Assembly: GCF_016907655.1 (NCBI RefSeq)
Contig: NZ_JAFBCL010000001.1
Coordinates: 6,172,001-6,236,000 of the forward strand
Reading direction: 5' to 3'
Source: Saccharothrix algeriensis
GTDB lineage: Bacteria > Actinomycetota > Actinomycetes > Mycobacteriales > Pseudonocardiaceae
DNA: 64,000 nucleotides
Shown piece after piece: positions 42,205 through 50,660 of the stretch. The first letter of the stretch is position 1, and each line of letters opens with the position of its first letter. The notes below the pieces were generated by a model. It saw nothing but the letters and a program-made list of their open reading frames with translations, was not told the DNA's origin and made no database searches. A program made the translations under genes and the position numbers.

Positions 42205-43338
42205 TCACAGGACCCACTTGACGGCGTGCCACGTGCCGCCGGCCACCTCGGCGGCGCCGACCACGACGCCGCGGTCGTTCACGTCGCGCGCGCCGCTGCT
42301 CGGGCCGCCGAGCGACGGCAGCCGCGTGTGGGAGTCCTCGTCGGCCCCCCAGAGCATCGCGCGGCCGGTCGGGCCGGCGCCCTTGGTCGTGCCGACGGCC
42401 GTGCCCGCGCGGTTGGCGGTGGCGATCGCGTAGTTGACGGACAGGAACTCCGCCTCGGTGGTGCCGGGGCGCCAGCGGGCGCCGTGCAGGCGGCCCCGGT
42501 CCGAGCGGGCGCCCAGGACCGTGCCGTCCTCGCCGATGCCGGTGGCCCGCAGGTCGGCCCCCAGGTCCGTGCCGCGGCCGGCGGGGTCGAAGCGGACGGC
42601 GTGGGAGCGCCCGTCGCGGTCGACGGCGGTGGCGGCGACGACGCCGGCGTCGTCGATGCCCGCGGCGAAGCCCTCGGTCGAGCCGTCGAACGCCAGCGGC
42701 GTGACGCCGCCGTCGGGCGTCCAGACCACCGGGTGCAGCCCGGGGTCCGGGCCGCCGCGGCCGGAGTAGCCGACGACCAGGCCCGCGCTGTTGACGTCGG
42801 ACGCCTGGGACAGCCGGTCGCCGGGCAGCTCGGCGAGCCGGACGACGCGCCCGGAGCGGTCCCACGCCACCGCGTGCTGGTCGTCGCGGTCGGCCCCGAC
42901 CGACACGCCGACCACCGTGCCCGACTCGTTGATCGCCCGCGCGCGGGTCTCCACGTGGCCGGGCAGCGGGGGCAGGTGCTCGATCACGCCGTCGACCCAG
43001 CGGACCGCGCGCTGCGGCCCGCCCTCGGCGGAGGAGTGGCCGTACACCACGCCGGAGTCGGTGATCCCGCTCGCGGTGCTCGCCACGTCGCCGGGCAGGG
43101 TCCCGAGGTCGGTGATCCTGCCGTCGGGCGTCCACGACACGGCGCGGAGGGGGCTGTCGCCGGCCCCGGTGCTCGAGTGGCCGACCACGACGCCGGCGTC
43201 GTTGACCCCGGTGGCGTGGCTGCGGTCGCCGCCGGGCAGCACGCCCAGGTCGACGGCCCGCGCGGTGGCGGACGCGTGGGCGGGAGCCGCCGCGGAGGTG
43301 AGCACGACGGCGGCGATGACGCTGAGCAGTCGGCGCAT
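42205..43338 (-). CDS. Secreted HAF-repeat protein
   Basis: 377 residues. Signal peptide MRRLLSVIAAVVLTSAAAPA (cleaved near AHASA), then about seven repeats of 45-50 residues with the pattern LGxLPG-G-x-SxAxGVNDxGxVVGxS, for example DLGVLPGGDRSHATGVNDAG and DLGTLPGDVASTASGITDSG. These are HAF-type extracellular repeats (named for the His-Ala-Phe variant) that probably build a beta-propeller. No catalytic residues can be pointed to. Likely a secreted binding or surface protein; function unknown for the family. Confidence 0.88.
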   Translation of the reverse strand: MRRLLSVIAAVVLTSAAAPAHASATARAVDLGVLPGGDRSHATGVNDAGVVVGHSSTGAGDSPLRAVSWTPDGRITDLGTLPGDVASTASGITDSGVVYGHSSAEGGPQRAVRWVDGVIEHLPPLPGHVETRARAINESGTVVGVSVGADRDDQHAVAWDRSGRVVRLAELPGDRLSQASDVNSAGLVVGYSGRGGPDPGLHPVVWTPDGGVTPLAFDGSTEGFAAGIDDAGVVAATAVDRDGRSHAVRFDPAGRGTDLGADLRATGIGEDGTVLGARSDRGRLHGARWRPGTTEAEFLSVNYAIATANRAGTAVGTTKGAGPTGRAMLWGADEDSHTRLPSLGGPSSGARDVNDRGVVVGAAEVAGGTWHAVKWVL

Positions 43339-43703
43339 GGCCCCACGCTAACGCCGGCCGCGGATCGCCGGTAGTGACCACACGTCGGCACCCCCACGAC
43401 CCCGGTCGGAGCAGGATTCCCCGTCGTACAAGGGATTCCTCCCGACCGGAACACCGCCGCGGCGGGGGTCCGCCGCCGCGGGGGCGCCCCCGGCCGCCGG
43501 CCCGACCGGCGCGGTGCGGGCAGCGGGCCGCCGGGGGGCCGTACCGCCGGACCACGACGACGCCGGTCCCCGCCGCCGGGTGTGGCAGGATTTCCGCGGT
43601 GCCTCGGCCGGGGCCCCACCCGAGGGGCGGCCGGTCGTGGCGGTCCCGCCGGCACGGTGGTGGCCGCCCGGTCCGCCGGTCGGTTCAGGGAGGGATGACG
43701 GAC
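43339..43703. other. Divergent intergenic region, 365 bp
   Basis: Between the reverse HAF-repeat gene and the forward nitrilase-family gene. An AT-richer patch at 43420-43450 is the only promoter-like stretch. No gene supported. Confidence 0.4.
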
Positions 43704-44663
43704 ATGCGTATCCAGGCCGCGAGCGTGCAGTTCTGCCACCGCGCGGGGGACAAGGAGCACAACCTCGCCACGATCGCCCGGTTCGTGGCGGAGGCCGCGG
43801 CGCGGGGTGTGCAACTGGTCGTGTTCCCGGAGATGTGCATCACCGGCTACTGGCACGTCGTCGGCATGGACCGGCCCGGTATCGAGGCGCTGGCCGAGAG
43901 CGTGCCGGACGGGCCGAGCACCACGGCGCTGCTGGCGCTGGCCCGCGAGCACGGCGTGGTCATCGGGGCGGGGCTGCTCGAAGCCGACGGCGACGCCCTG
44001 CACAACAGCTACGTGGTGGCCGAGCCGGACGGCAGCTGGCACGTCCACCGCAAGCTGCACGCGTTCGAGAGCGAGCACATCACCCCGGGGGACCGCTACA
44101 CCGTCTTCGCCTCCACCCTGGGCTGCACCCTGGGCGTCCTGATCTGCTACGACAACAACATCGTCGAGAACGCCCGGATGACGGCCCTGCTCGGCGCCGA
44201 CATCCTCCTCGCGCCGCACCAGACGGGCGGCGTGGCGTCCAGGAGCCCGCACGCCATGGGCACGATCGACCCCGCCCTGTGGGAGGCCAGGCACAGCGAC
44301 CCGGAGGCCGTCGAGGCGGAGTTCCGCGGTGACAAGGGCCGGGGCTGGCTGATGCGGTGGCTGCCGGCCCGGGCCCACGACAACGGCATGTTCCTGGTGT
44401 TCTCCAACGGGGTCGGGCTCGACCACGGCGAGGTCCGCACCGGCAACGCCATGCTCATCGACTGCTACGGCCGCATCATCGCCGAGACCTGGCGGGCCCG
44501 CGACGAGATGGTCTGCGGCGAGCTGGACCTGTCCCTGCTGGCCCGCAGCACCGGCCGCCGGTGGCTGCGGGGCCGCCGCCCCGAGCTCTACCGCGCCCTG
44601 GCGGAGCCGACCGGCCGGGAGCTGGGACCGGTCGAGGCCCGCTTCTCACCGGAACCGACCTGA
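43704..44663 (+). CDS. Carbon-nitrogen hydrolase (nitrilase superfamily)
   Basis: 319 residues from the ATG at 43704; an ATG at 43695 touches its GGAGGG site and is less likely. The catalytic triad is Glu43 (VVFPEMCITGY), Lys117 (HVHRKLHAF) and Cys148 (GVLICYDNNI). It is an amidase-type member, cleaving a carbon-nitrogen bond by a thioimidate/acyl-enzyme. The insert SRSPHAMGTIDPALWEARH after the Cys and the length fit aliphatic or N-carbamyl amidase subgroups; true nitrilases differ around the Cys. Substrate unknown. It converges on the nat gene with a 12-bp gap. Confidence 0.9.
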   Translation: MRIQAASVQFCHRAGDKEHNLATIARFVAEAAARGVQLVVFPEMCITGYWHVVGMDRPGIEALAESVPDGPSTTALLALAREHGVVIGAGLLEADGDALHNSYVVAEPDGSWHVHRKLHAFESEHITPGDRYTVFASTLGCTLGVLICYDNNIVENARMTALLGADILLAPHQTGGVASRSPHAMGTIDPALWEARHSDPEAVEAEFRGDKGRGWLMRWLPARAHDNGMFLVFSNGVGLDHGEVRTGNAMLIDCYGRIIAETWRARDEMVCGELDLSLLARSTGRRWLRGRRPELYRALAEPTGRELGPVEARFSPEPT

Positions 44664-44675
44664 CCGCACGGCGCG

Positions 44676-45524
44676 TCACCCGCGCTCGGGCCGGAGCGCG
44701 AGCCGGGTTTCGTGCTGGCGGCAGGCTTTGTCCCACAGGCTCGTGACGTCGACGCCGTCGAGCGGGACGCGGAACCCGTCGGCCAGGATCGCGGCGAACT
44801 CGTCCTCCGAGGCGAGCACCCGCGTGGTGCGCCCGTTCGGGACGCCGGGCCCGGCGTCGACGACCGTGCGGGACCGCAGCACGGTGGTGGTGTCGACCCC
44901 GGAGCGCCCGGCCAGGAGGGTCTGGACGAACACGGAGTCCGGTGACCCCACCCGCCACGCGCACGCCTCGGCGAAGTCCGCCACGTCCAGGGGGGCGGTC
45001 CGCAGGTCGAAGGACGTGAAGGCCATGCGCGGGTGGTGGCGGAACTGCCACAGGTCGCCGTCGAGGCGCCGCACCTCGTACCGGAACCGGTGCTGCCGGT
45101 GCACGCCGGGGCGCAGGGGCACGGGCAGCAGGAACCCGTCCATCAGCCCGACGTCGGCGAGCCAGCGCTCGCCGTCCAGGTCGACCAGCAGCGGCATGTG
45201 GTTGCGCCAGGCGGACTCGCCGCGGACCTCCCGGTCCACAGCGGCCTCGACGGCGGTGACGGAGAAGCCGAGCGCCCGCAGGACCAGCGCCAGCGCGGCG
45301 TTCTGCTCGTAGCAGAACCCGCCGCGCCGGCGGGCGACGAACTTGTCGATCAGGGCGTCGGGTTCGAGGGACAGCGGGCGGCCGAGCTGGATGTCGACGT
45401 TCTCGTACGGCACCGCGCTCGCCCAGGCGCGGTGCACGGCCCGCAGCCCCGCCAGGTCGGCGCGCACCGGCGCGTCGACCCCGATGCGCGCGAGCGCGGC
45501 ACGCAGGTCGAGCCCGGCGCTCAC
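44676..45524 (-). CDS. nat: Arylamine N-acetyltransferase
   Basis: 282 residues. The catalytic triad has classic spacing: Cys71 in RRRGGFCYEQN, His109 in RNHMPLLVDL and Asp124 in WLADVGLMDG. Enzymes of this family transfer acetyl from acetyl-CoA to arylamines or hydrazines, and in actinomycetes related ones act in amide closure of ansamycin polyketides (RifF-like) or in cholesterol-derived acyl-CoA metabolism. No ansamycin genes are seen nearby, so a detoxifying or metabolic role is more likely. Confidence 0.94.
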   Translation of the reverse strand: MSAGLDLRAALARIGVDAPVRADLAGLRAVHRAWASAVPYENVDIQLGRPLSLEPDALIDKFVARRRGGFCYEQNAALALVLRALGFSVTAVEAAVDREVRGESAWRNHMPLLVDLDGERWLADVGLMDGFLLPVPLRPGVHRQHRFRYEVRRLDGDLWQFRHHPRMAFTSFDLRTAPLDVADFAEACAWRVGSPDSVFVQTLLAGRSGVDTTTVLRSRTVVDAGPGVPNGRTTRVLASEDEFAAILADGFRVPLDGVDVTSLWDKACRQHETRLALRPERG

Positions 45525-45799
45525 CGGCTCGGCACCGGCGCGCCGCGGTCTTCCCCGACCCGGCGCAGCCGGTGGTCGGCCGGCGTCCGGTCCGATCGCC
45601 CGCGACCGGGTGGGCGAACCGCGGTGAGGTGGCGAAACCGGTCGTGCGCGGCAGTGGGGCGTCCGGGCGGGTGTGCCGTCACCAGCCGAGCATACGACGG
45701 CGGCCCGTGCGCGAAGCGGACGTCCTCCTCCGGCCGGCGTGGCCGCCGTCGACCGGCGCGGTGACCACCACGGGCGGAAGTCCTGTCAGGACGGGGGAA

Positions 45800-46624
45800 T
45801 CAGCCCTTGAGGCCGTAGAAGTGCAGCGGTGAGTTGGGCCGGTAGCCGATCCGCCGGTACACCGGCGCGCCGGCCGCGGTCGCGTGCAGGGTGGTGCGAG
45901 TCAGGCCGGTGGCCCGCCCGCTCTCGTGCAGGGCTTTGCGCGTCACCGCCTCGCCGTAGCCCCTGCGCTGCCAGTCCGGGTCGGTGGCCACCAGCGCGAC
46001 GAACAGGCGGCCGTCCACTTCGACGCTTCCCGCGCACGCCACGGGAACACCGTCGCGCACCCCCAGGTAGGCGTGGACCTCGTCCTTCCACAGGGCCGAG
46101 CCGGCGAGCCCGTCACGGCCCTGGTCCGGGGCGAAGCCGTAGGCGCGCGAGTTGAGGTCCGCCAGGGCGTGCAGGTGCTCGTCGGTGGTCACGCGCACGA
46201 ACGCCAGGTCGGGGTGGCTCGGCTCGGCGAGGGGCAGCAGGTCACCCGCCATCCCCTGCCCGGAGAAGGCGTGCCCGAGCCCCGCCCGCTCCGCCGCCGC
46301 GCCCAACCCGGCCCGCGCGTCCTCGGCCAGCAGGTCCTCGAAGAGCCACAGGAAACCGGGGTGGCGCTTGGCGCGCATGATGTCGGCGGCCTGCTCCAGG
46401 CGTCGGCCGAGGAGCCCGGCGTCCGCGCCGACGTCGGTCAGGGTCACGCAGTTCCAGAACGGGAACCGGCAGTCGGCCCAGCGCACGGCGATGCCCGGGA
46501 GGTCGCGCACGTCGCCGCCGGGGTCCCGGTCGAGCACCATCGCGCGCCAAGCCCCCGCGAGCTGCTCCACCGATTCGACCGAGTCCGCGAGATCGACCAC
46601 CAGGACTCCCTCGGGTTCCGCCAC
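45800..46624 (-). CDS. GNAT-family N-acetyltransferase
   Basis: 274 residues from a GTG; the ribosome site is weak. Bipartite: the N-terminal half (1-135) contains AVRWADCRFPFWNCVTLTDV and resembles a degenerate GNAT. The C-terminal half has the acetyl-CoA loop DPDWQRRGYGEAVTR near residue 215 and ends APVYRRIGYRPNSPLHFYG, a typical GNAT beta-bulge end. Substrate unknown. It lies alone on the reverse strand with gaps of about 275 and 360 bp on either side. Confidence 0.86.
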   Translation of the reverse strand: MAEPEGVLVVDLADSVESVEQLAGAWRAMVLDRDPGGDVRDLPGIAVRWADCRFPFWNCVTLTDVGADAGLLGRRLEQAADIMRAKRHPGFLWLFEDLLAEDARAGLGAAAERAGLGHAFSGQGMAGDLLPLAEPSHPDLAFVRVTTDEHLHALADLNSRAYGFAPDQGRDGLAGSALWKDEVHAYLGVRDGVPVACAGSVEVDGRLFVALVATDPDWQRRGYGEAVTRKALHESGRATGLTRTTLHATAAGAPVYRRIGYRPNSPLHFYGLKG

Positions 46625-46985
46625 TGCCGAGCCGTGCGCGCCGGCACGGGTGCCGGCACCTTATCGGACGGGAGCCGCGGAGCGGTCCGCGGCGCACCCC
46701 GGTGCGCGGCAGGACGGGCCGGCGGGCGTGCGCCGCGCGCAGTGCTGCCGGGCGCGGTGCTGCCGGGCGCGCGTTCCTGCGGTGGCGCTCTCGCCGCGCG
46801 GGGCGGCGAGATGCGGCGCGTCGTGCGGTGGGTGGCCGCCGGCCCCGCCGCCCACGCGGTGGCGCCGTCGCGCCGAGGCCCCGCGGTGACGGGGCGGCGT
46901 GCGGTGATCCCGGCCGCAGGCGCCGCCGGCTCCGGTGAGCGGCTGTGCCGGCCGGGCGCGGGGCCCGGCGGCGGGGGAGCGCCCC
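46625..46985. other. Intergenic region, 361 bp, with a perfect 15-bp tandem duplication
   Basis: Between two reverse genes (MFS pump and acetyltransferase). It contains GTGCTGCCGGGCGCG twice in direct tandem at 46742-46756 and 46757-46771. I see no coding frame of real quality. Confidence 0.5.
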
Positions 46986-48356
46986 TCAGCTCGGTCGGCC
47001 GCGGTCGGGCGCCCTGCTGCCCCTGCGCAGCCCGGACGCCGTCGCGATGGTCGCGGCGGCGAGCGCGGTCAGGGCGACGAACGGCCAGACGGGCCCGTCG
47101 CCGGCCGACCCCCGGGACAGCAGGACGGCCGTCGCGGCGGCGCCGAGGGCGGCGCCGAGTCGCTGGACGATGTTGACCAGGGTGGTGGCGTCGCCCATGC
47201 GCTCGGCGGTGACCGCGGTGTAGGCGGCGGTGACCGCGGGCAGTTGCGCCCAGGCCAGGGCGCCGCCGCGCAGCACCAGGTCGGCGACGAGGACCGGCGC
47301 GGGCAGCCGGTCGAGCAGGGCCAGCGGCGCGGTGGTGGCGGTGAGCGCGACCGCGCCCGCCACGGCCACCGGCCCGGCTCCCCAGCGGTCGGTGGCCCAC
47401 CCGGCGAAGTACAGGGCGACGGCGGTGCCCGCGCCCGTGGCCAGCAGCAGGAAACCCGTGGTCCCGACGTCGGTCCCGGTCCGCGCGTGCAGGACCAGCG
47501 GCAGCGCCAGCAGGCCGCCGTGCAGGGCCGCGCCGGTCAGGCCCGCCGTGGTGGCCGCGGTGGCGAACACCGGTCGGCGCAGCAGCGACAGGTCGAGCAG
47601 CGGCGCGGCCGTCCGGGTGGCGTGCCGGGTGAAACCGGCGGTCAGCACCCCTCCCGCGGCCACGGCGGCCACCGCCGGCCCGGTCGCCGCGCCGGCGCCG
47701 ACCTCCGTGGCGCCGTAGAGCAGCAGCGCGAGCCCGGGGGTGAGCGCGAGCAGCCCGACCACGTCCAGCCGGCGGGTCCGGTCGCGCCGCCCGCCGGGGA
47801 CGAGCCGGGGCGCCAGGGCCAGCACGGCGAGGCCGACGGGCACGTTGAGCCAGAACACCGCGCGCCACGACAGCGCCTCCACCAGCAGCCCGCCCACCGC
47901 CGGGCCGAGGGCCGGCCCCAGGGCGATCACCGCGCCCAGGGCGCTGAACAGCCTGCCGAGCTGGTCGGGTCGGGCGACCACGCCCAGGACGGCCTGCCCG
48001 GCGGGCACCATCAGGCCCCCGGCCAGCCCCTGCACGACCCGGGCGGCGACCAGCGCCCCCGCCGACCCGGCCAGGGCGCACAGCGCGGAGGCCGCCACGA
48101 ACACCGCCACCGCCGCCGCCCAGACCCGGCCGTGGCCGTGGCGGGCGCCCAGCCACGCCGAGGCGGGCAGCGACCCGGCCAGGGCGAGCAGGTAGCCGGT
48201 GAAGACCCACTGCACCACCGGCAGCGTCGAGCCGAAGTCGGCGCGCACGGGCTCCACGGCGAGGGCGACGACGGTGGAGTCCAGCATCGCCATGAAGGCG
48301 CCCGCCCCGGTGACGGCGGCGATGCCCCAGACGCGTCCGGGGATGGGTTCGGTCAT
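46986..48356 (-). CDS. MFS multidrug efflux pump (DHA2/EmrB-QacA type)
   Basis: 456 residues from the ATG at 48356 (GGAG upstream). About 14 hydrophobic helices as in the DHA2 family. Motif D1 is GAFMAMLDSTVVALAVEPV, motif A the loop SAWLGARHGHGRVW, and motif C the Pro/Gly-rich ALGPALGPAVGGLL. It exports drugs by proton antiport. The divergent TetR gene shares a 73-bp promoter region with a palindromic operator, so the pump is presumably induced by its own substrates. Confidence 0.92.
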   Translation of the reverse strand: MTEPIPGRVWGIAAVTGAGAFMAMLDSTVVALAVEPVRADFGSTLPVVQWVFTGYLLALAGSLPASAWLGARHGHGRVWAAAVAVFVAASALCALAGSAGALVAARVVQGLAGGLMVPAGQAVLGVVARPDQLGRLFSALGAVIALGPALGPAVGGLLVEALSWRAVFWLNVPVGLAVLALAPRLVPGGRRDRTRRLDVVGLLALTPGLALLLYGATEVGAGAATGPAVAAVAAGGVLTAGFTRHATRTAAPLLDLSLLRRPVFATAATTAGLTGAALHGGLLALPLVLHARTGTDVGTTGFLLLATGAGTAVALYFAGWATDRWGAGPVAVAGAVALTATTAPLALLDRLPAPVLVADLVLRGGALAWAQLPAVTAAYTAVTAERMGDATTLVNIVQRLGAALGAAATAVLLSRGSAGDGPVWPFVALTALAAATIATASGLRRGSRAPDRGRPS

Positions 48357-48396
48357 CGGCGCTCCGGTGGGCGGGCGGGTGCGGTGGCCGTGTTTT

Positions 48397-48414
48397 ATCG
48401 TACCGCTGTACGAC
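48397..48414. promoter_or_regulatory. TetR operator with overlapping divergent promoters
   Basis: TCGTAC-cgct-GTACGA (48398-48413) is a perfect 6-4-6 palindrome between the divergent pump and regulator genes. It overlaps candidate -10 boxes TACGAT (reverse, 48402-48397, for the pump) and TACGAC (48409-48414, for tetR), so one bound dimer could block both. Confidence 0.65.
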
Positions 48415-48429
48415 GAAAAGGGGTGCGCG

Positions 48430-49029
48430 ATGCCGAAGCGGGTCGACCACGGGCAACGCCGGCGCGAGCTGGCCGAGGCGCTGGTGCGCTGCGCCCGGAC
48501 CAGGCCGCTGCACGCCATCGGGTACCGGGAGGTCGCCGCGGAGGCGGGCGTGTCGACCAACCTGGTGCAGTACTACTTCCCGACCAAGGAGCAGCTGCTG
48601 CACGGCGGGCTGGCGCACCTGCGCGCGGTCCTGGCGCAGCGGCTGCGCGACCGCCTGCCCGGGAGCGCCGGCGACGACGACCCGGTGCGCCGCATCCGGC
48701 TGGTCCTGCGCGAACTGCTGCCCCTCGACCCGGTCAGCGCGGACCTGTACCGCGTGCACGCCGCCTACGCCGCCCTCGCGCTCACCGACCCCGCCCTGGC
48801 GGCCCGACCGCACACCGCGGGCCCCGACGAGATCCACCCCGAGCTGACCGCCCTGCTCACCGCCGCCCTGCCCCCGCACGTCGACCCGCACCTGGCGGCG
48901 GCGGCCCTGCTCGGCGCGGTCACCGGCCTGTCGGCCTACACCGCGTCCGGGTACCTCACCGGCGAGCAGGCCGCGCGAGCGCTCGACCAGCACCTCGACC
49001 TGGTCCTGGCGGCCCGTCGGCCGGGGTGA
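48430..49029 (+). CDS. TetR-family repressor of the adjacent efflux pump
   Basis: 199 residues. The helix-turn-helix at about 28-50 reads AIGYREVAAEAGVSTNLVQY followed by YFPTKEQLL. The C-terminal ligand domain is helical (RRIRLVLRELLPLDPVSADL). It is divergent from the DHA2 pump with a palindromic operator between. The leader is very short, the ATG lying about 15 bp after the likely -10 box. Assignment as local repressor rests on arrangement. Confidence 0.9.
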   Translation: MPKRVDHGQRRRELAEALVRCARTRPLHAIGYREVAAEAGVSTNLVQYYFPTKEQLLHGGLAHLRAVLAQRLRDRLPGSAGDDDPVRRIRLVLRELLPLDPVSADLYRVHAAYAALALTDPALAARPHTAGPDEIHPELTALLTAALPPHVDPHLAAAALLGAVTGLSAYTASGYLTGEQAARALDQHLDLVLAARRPG

Positions 49030-49047
49030 TCGCGCGCCGCCGGGTGG

Positions 49048-49386
49048 TCAGGCGGTGAGGGCGGCGGCGGTGTCGGGGTAGAGGGCGAAGACCCGGTCGA
49101 GGCCGACGAGGCGGATCGTGCGCAGGGTGCGGGCGGGGACGGCGGCCAGCGCGATGTCGGCCCGGGCGGCCAGGGCCAGGTTGCGGGCGGCGAGCAGGGC
49201 GGTGAGGCCGCTGGAGTCGCAGAACCGCAGCCGCGACAGGTCCAGGACCAGGCGCTGGCCCGCCCGCAGGGGCAGCGCGGCGGCCAGCGCGCGCAGCTCG
49301 TCGGCGGTGCCGTGGTCCAGGTCCCCGGCGACGTGCAGCACCGGGCCGGTCGCGGTGTCGCGGGTGGTGATCGCGAGCGGGCTCAT
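49048..49386 (-). CDS. STAS-domain anti-sigma factor antagonist
   Basis: 112 residues, the ATG overlapping the PP2C stop as ATGA. STAS fold: GPVLHVAGDLDHGTADELRA, LVLDLSRLRFCDSSGLTALL. The phosphorylation site is Ser58/Ser59 in CDSSG, as in RsbV/SpoIIAA. When dephosphorylated it would bind an anti-sigma kinase and free a stress sigma factor. The upstream-coupled phosphatase is its likely activator. No RsbW-like kinase or sigma factor gene is in the window. Confidence 0.92.
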   Translation of the reverse strand: MSPLAITTRDTATGPVLHVAGDLDHGTADELRALAAALPLRAGQRLVLDLSRLRFCDSSGLTALLAARNLALAARADIALAAVPARTLRTIRLVGLDRVFALYPDTAAALTA

Positions 49387-50660
49387 CGTGGCCCGTCCGC
49401 GGCGGCGCCCGGCGCGGGGACGCCGAGGGCGAGCAGGGCGGTGTCGTCGTCCAGGCCGTCGCCGAAGCCGTCCAGCAGGCCGGTCAGCGCCTCGACCAGC
49501 GCGCGGGGCGACGCCCCGGCGTAGCCGGCGGCGAACTCCTGGAGGGCTTCCTCCCCGTACAGGGCGCGCTCGGGGCCGATGCGGGCCTCGGTGAGGCCGT
49601 CGGTGTAGAGCAGGAGCGCGTCGCCGGGGGACAGGGTGGTGGTGGCGGGGGTGAAGGTGGGGTCGGGCAGGACGCCGACGAGGACGCCGCCGGGGGTGGG
49701 CAGGAAGTCGCAGTCGCCGTTCGCGCGCAGGACCAGCGCCGGGGGGTGCCCGCCGGAGGCCAGCCGGACGGTGAAGCGGTCGCCGCCGGGTTCGGCCTCC
49801 AGGGTGCCGACGACGGCGGTGCAGAAGCGGGGGTCGCCGGCGCTGTAGCGCTCGAGCAGCACGGTGTTCAGCGTGGTCAGCACGGCGACCGGGTCGGGGT
49901 CGTGCAGGGCCGCGGCGTGCAGGGTGTAGCGGGTCAGCGAGGTGACCGCGGCGGCCTTCGGCCCCTTGCCGCACACGTCGCCGAGGAAGAACGCCCAGCG
50001 CCCGCCGCCGAGGGGGAACAGGTCGTAGAAGTCGCCGCCGAGCTGGTCGGGCGAGGCGGTGTGGTAGTGGGCGACGGCCTCCAGGCCGGGCACGGTCGGC
50101 AGCGCGGCCGGCAGCAGGCTCCGCTGCAGCACCGCCAGCGCCTCCTGGAGCCTGCCGCGGTCGGTCTCGGCCTGCCGGCGGGCCTGCTCGGCCTCCTGCC
50201 GGCGGCGCAGCAGCTCCTGCTCGTAGGCGTGGCGGTCGCGGGCGTCGAAGACGGTGGTGCGGATCAGCAGCGGCTCGCCGTCCCCGCCGCGCTTGACCGC
50301 GGAGGAGACCAGCACCGGCAGCCGGCCGCCCTCGCCGGTCCGCAGCTCCAGGGCGATGCCGCCGACGCTGCCCTGCATCCGCAGCAGCGGCGCGAAGTGC
50401 GTCTCGTGGTAGAGCCGCCCGCCCACGGTGAGCAGGTCGGCGAACCGCATCCGCCCCACCACCTCGTCGCGGGTGAGGCCGAGCCAGCCCAGCAGGGTGG
50501 CGTTGACCTTGGCGATCGTGCCGTCCATCAGCGTGGACAGGTAGCCGCACGGCGCGGTCTCGTACAGCTCCTCGGCGCTGTCCTCCAGCAGCGCGGCGAA
50601 CACCGCGTCCGTGCCGCCGGCGCCCCTGGGCTCGGGCTCGTGCCCGGTCCCGCACATCAT
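49383..50660 (-). CDS. rsbP: PAS-PP2C phosphatase, RsbP-like
   Basis: 425 residues from the ATG at 50660, which overlaps the hydrolase stop as ATGA. The PAS domain spans about 30-140 (YETAPCGYLSTLMDGTIAKV, LGLTRDEVVGRMRFADLL). A Glu/Arg coiled coil at 140-175 links to a SpoIIE-type PP2C domain (about 190-420) with metal-binding motifs LGGDFYDLF, FFLGDVCGKGPKAA and LLYTDGLTEAR, ending LDDDTALLAL. It is flanked by an RsbQ-like hydrolase and a STAS protein, the RsbQ-RsbP order known from Bacillus subtilis energy-stress signalling. It would dephosphorylate the STAS product when activated by the hydrolase. Confidence 0.92.
   Translation of the reverse strand: MMCGTGHEPEPRGAGGTDAVFAALLEDSAEELYETAPCGYLSTLMDGTIAKVNATLLGWLGLTRDEVVGRMRFADLLTVGGRLYHETHFAPLLRMQGSVGGIALELRTGEGGRLPVLVSSAVKRGGDGEPLLIRTTVFDARDRHAYEQELLRRRQEAEQARRQAETDRGRLQEALAVLQRSLLPAALPTVPGLEAVAHYHTASPDQLGGDFYDLFPLGGGRWAFFLGDVCGKGPKAAAVTSLTRYTLHAAALHDPDPVAVLTTLNTVLLERYSAGDPRFCTAVVGTLEAEPGGDRFTVRLASGGHPPALVLRANGDCDFLPTPGGVLVGVLPDPTFTPATTTLSPGDALLLYTDGLTEARIGPERALYGEEALQEFAAGYAGASPRALVEALTGLLDGFGDGLDDDTALLALGVPAPGAAADGPR

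Noticed and set aside
44676-45524. RifF-type amide synthase of an ansamycin cluster
   Set aside because: The NAT triad fits, but no AHBA or modular PKS genes are nearby; the PUFA-type genes are 16 kb away and of a different class.
46742-46771. Start of a CRISPR array (15-bp tandem repeats)
   Set aside because: Two adjacent copies without spacers are a simple tandem duplication; no cas genes are seen.
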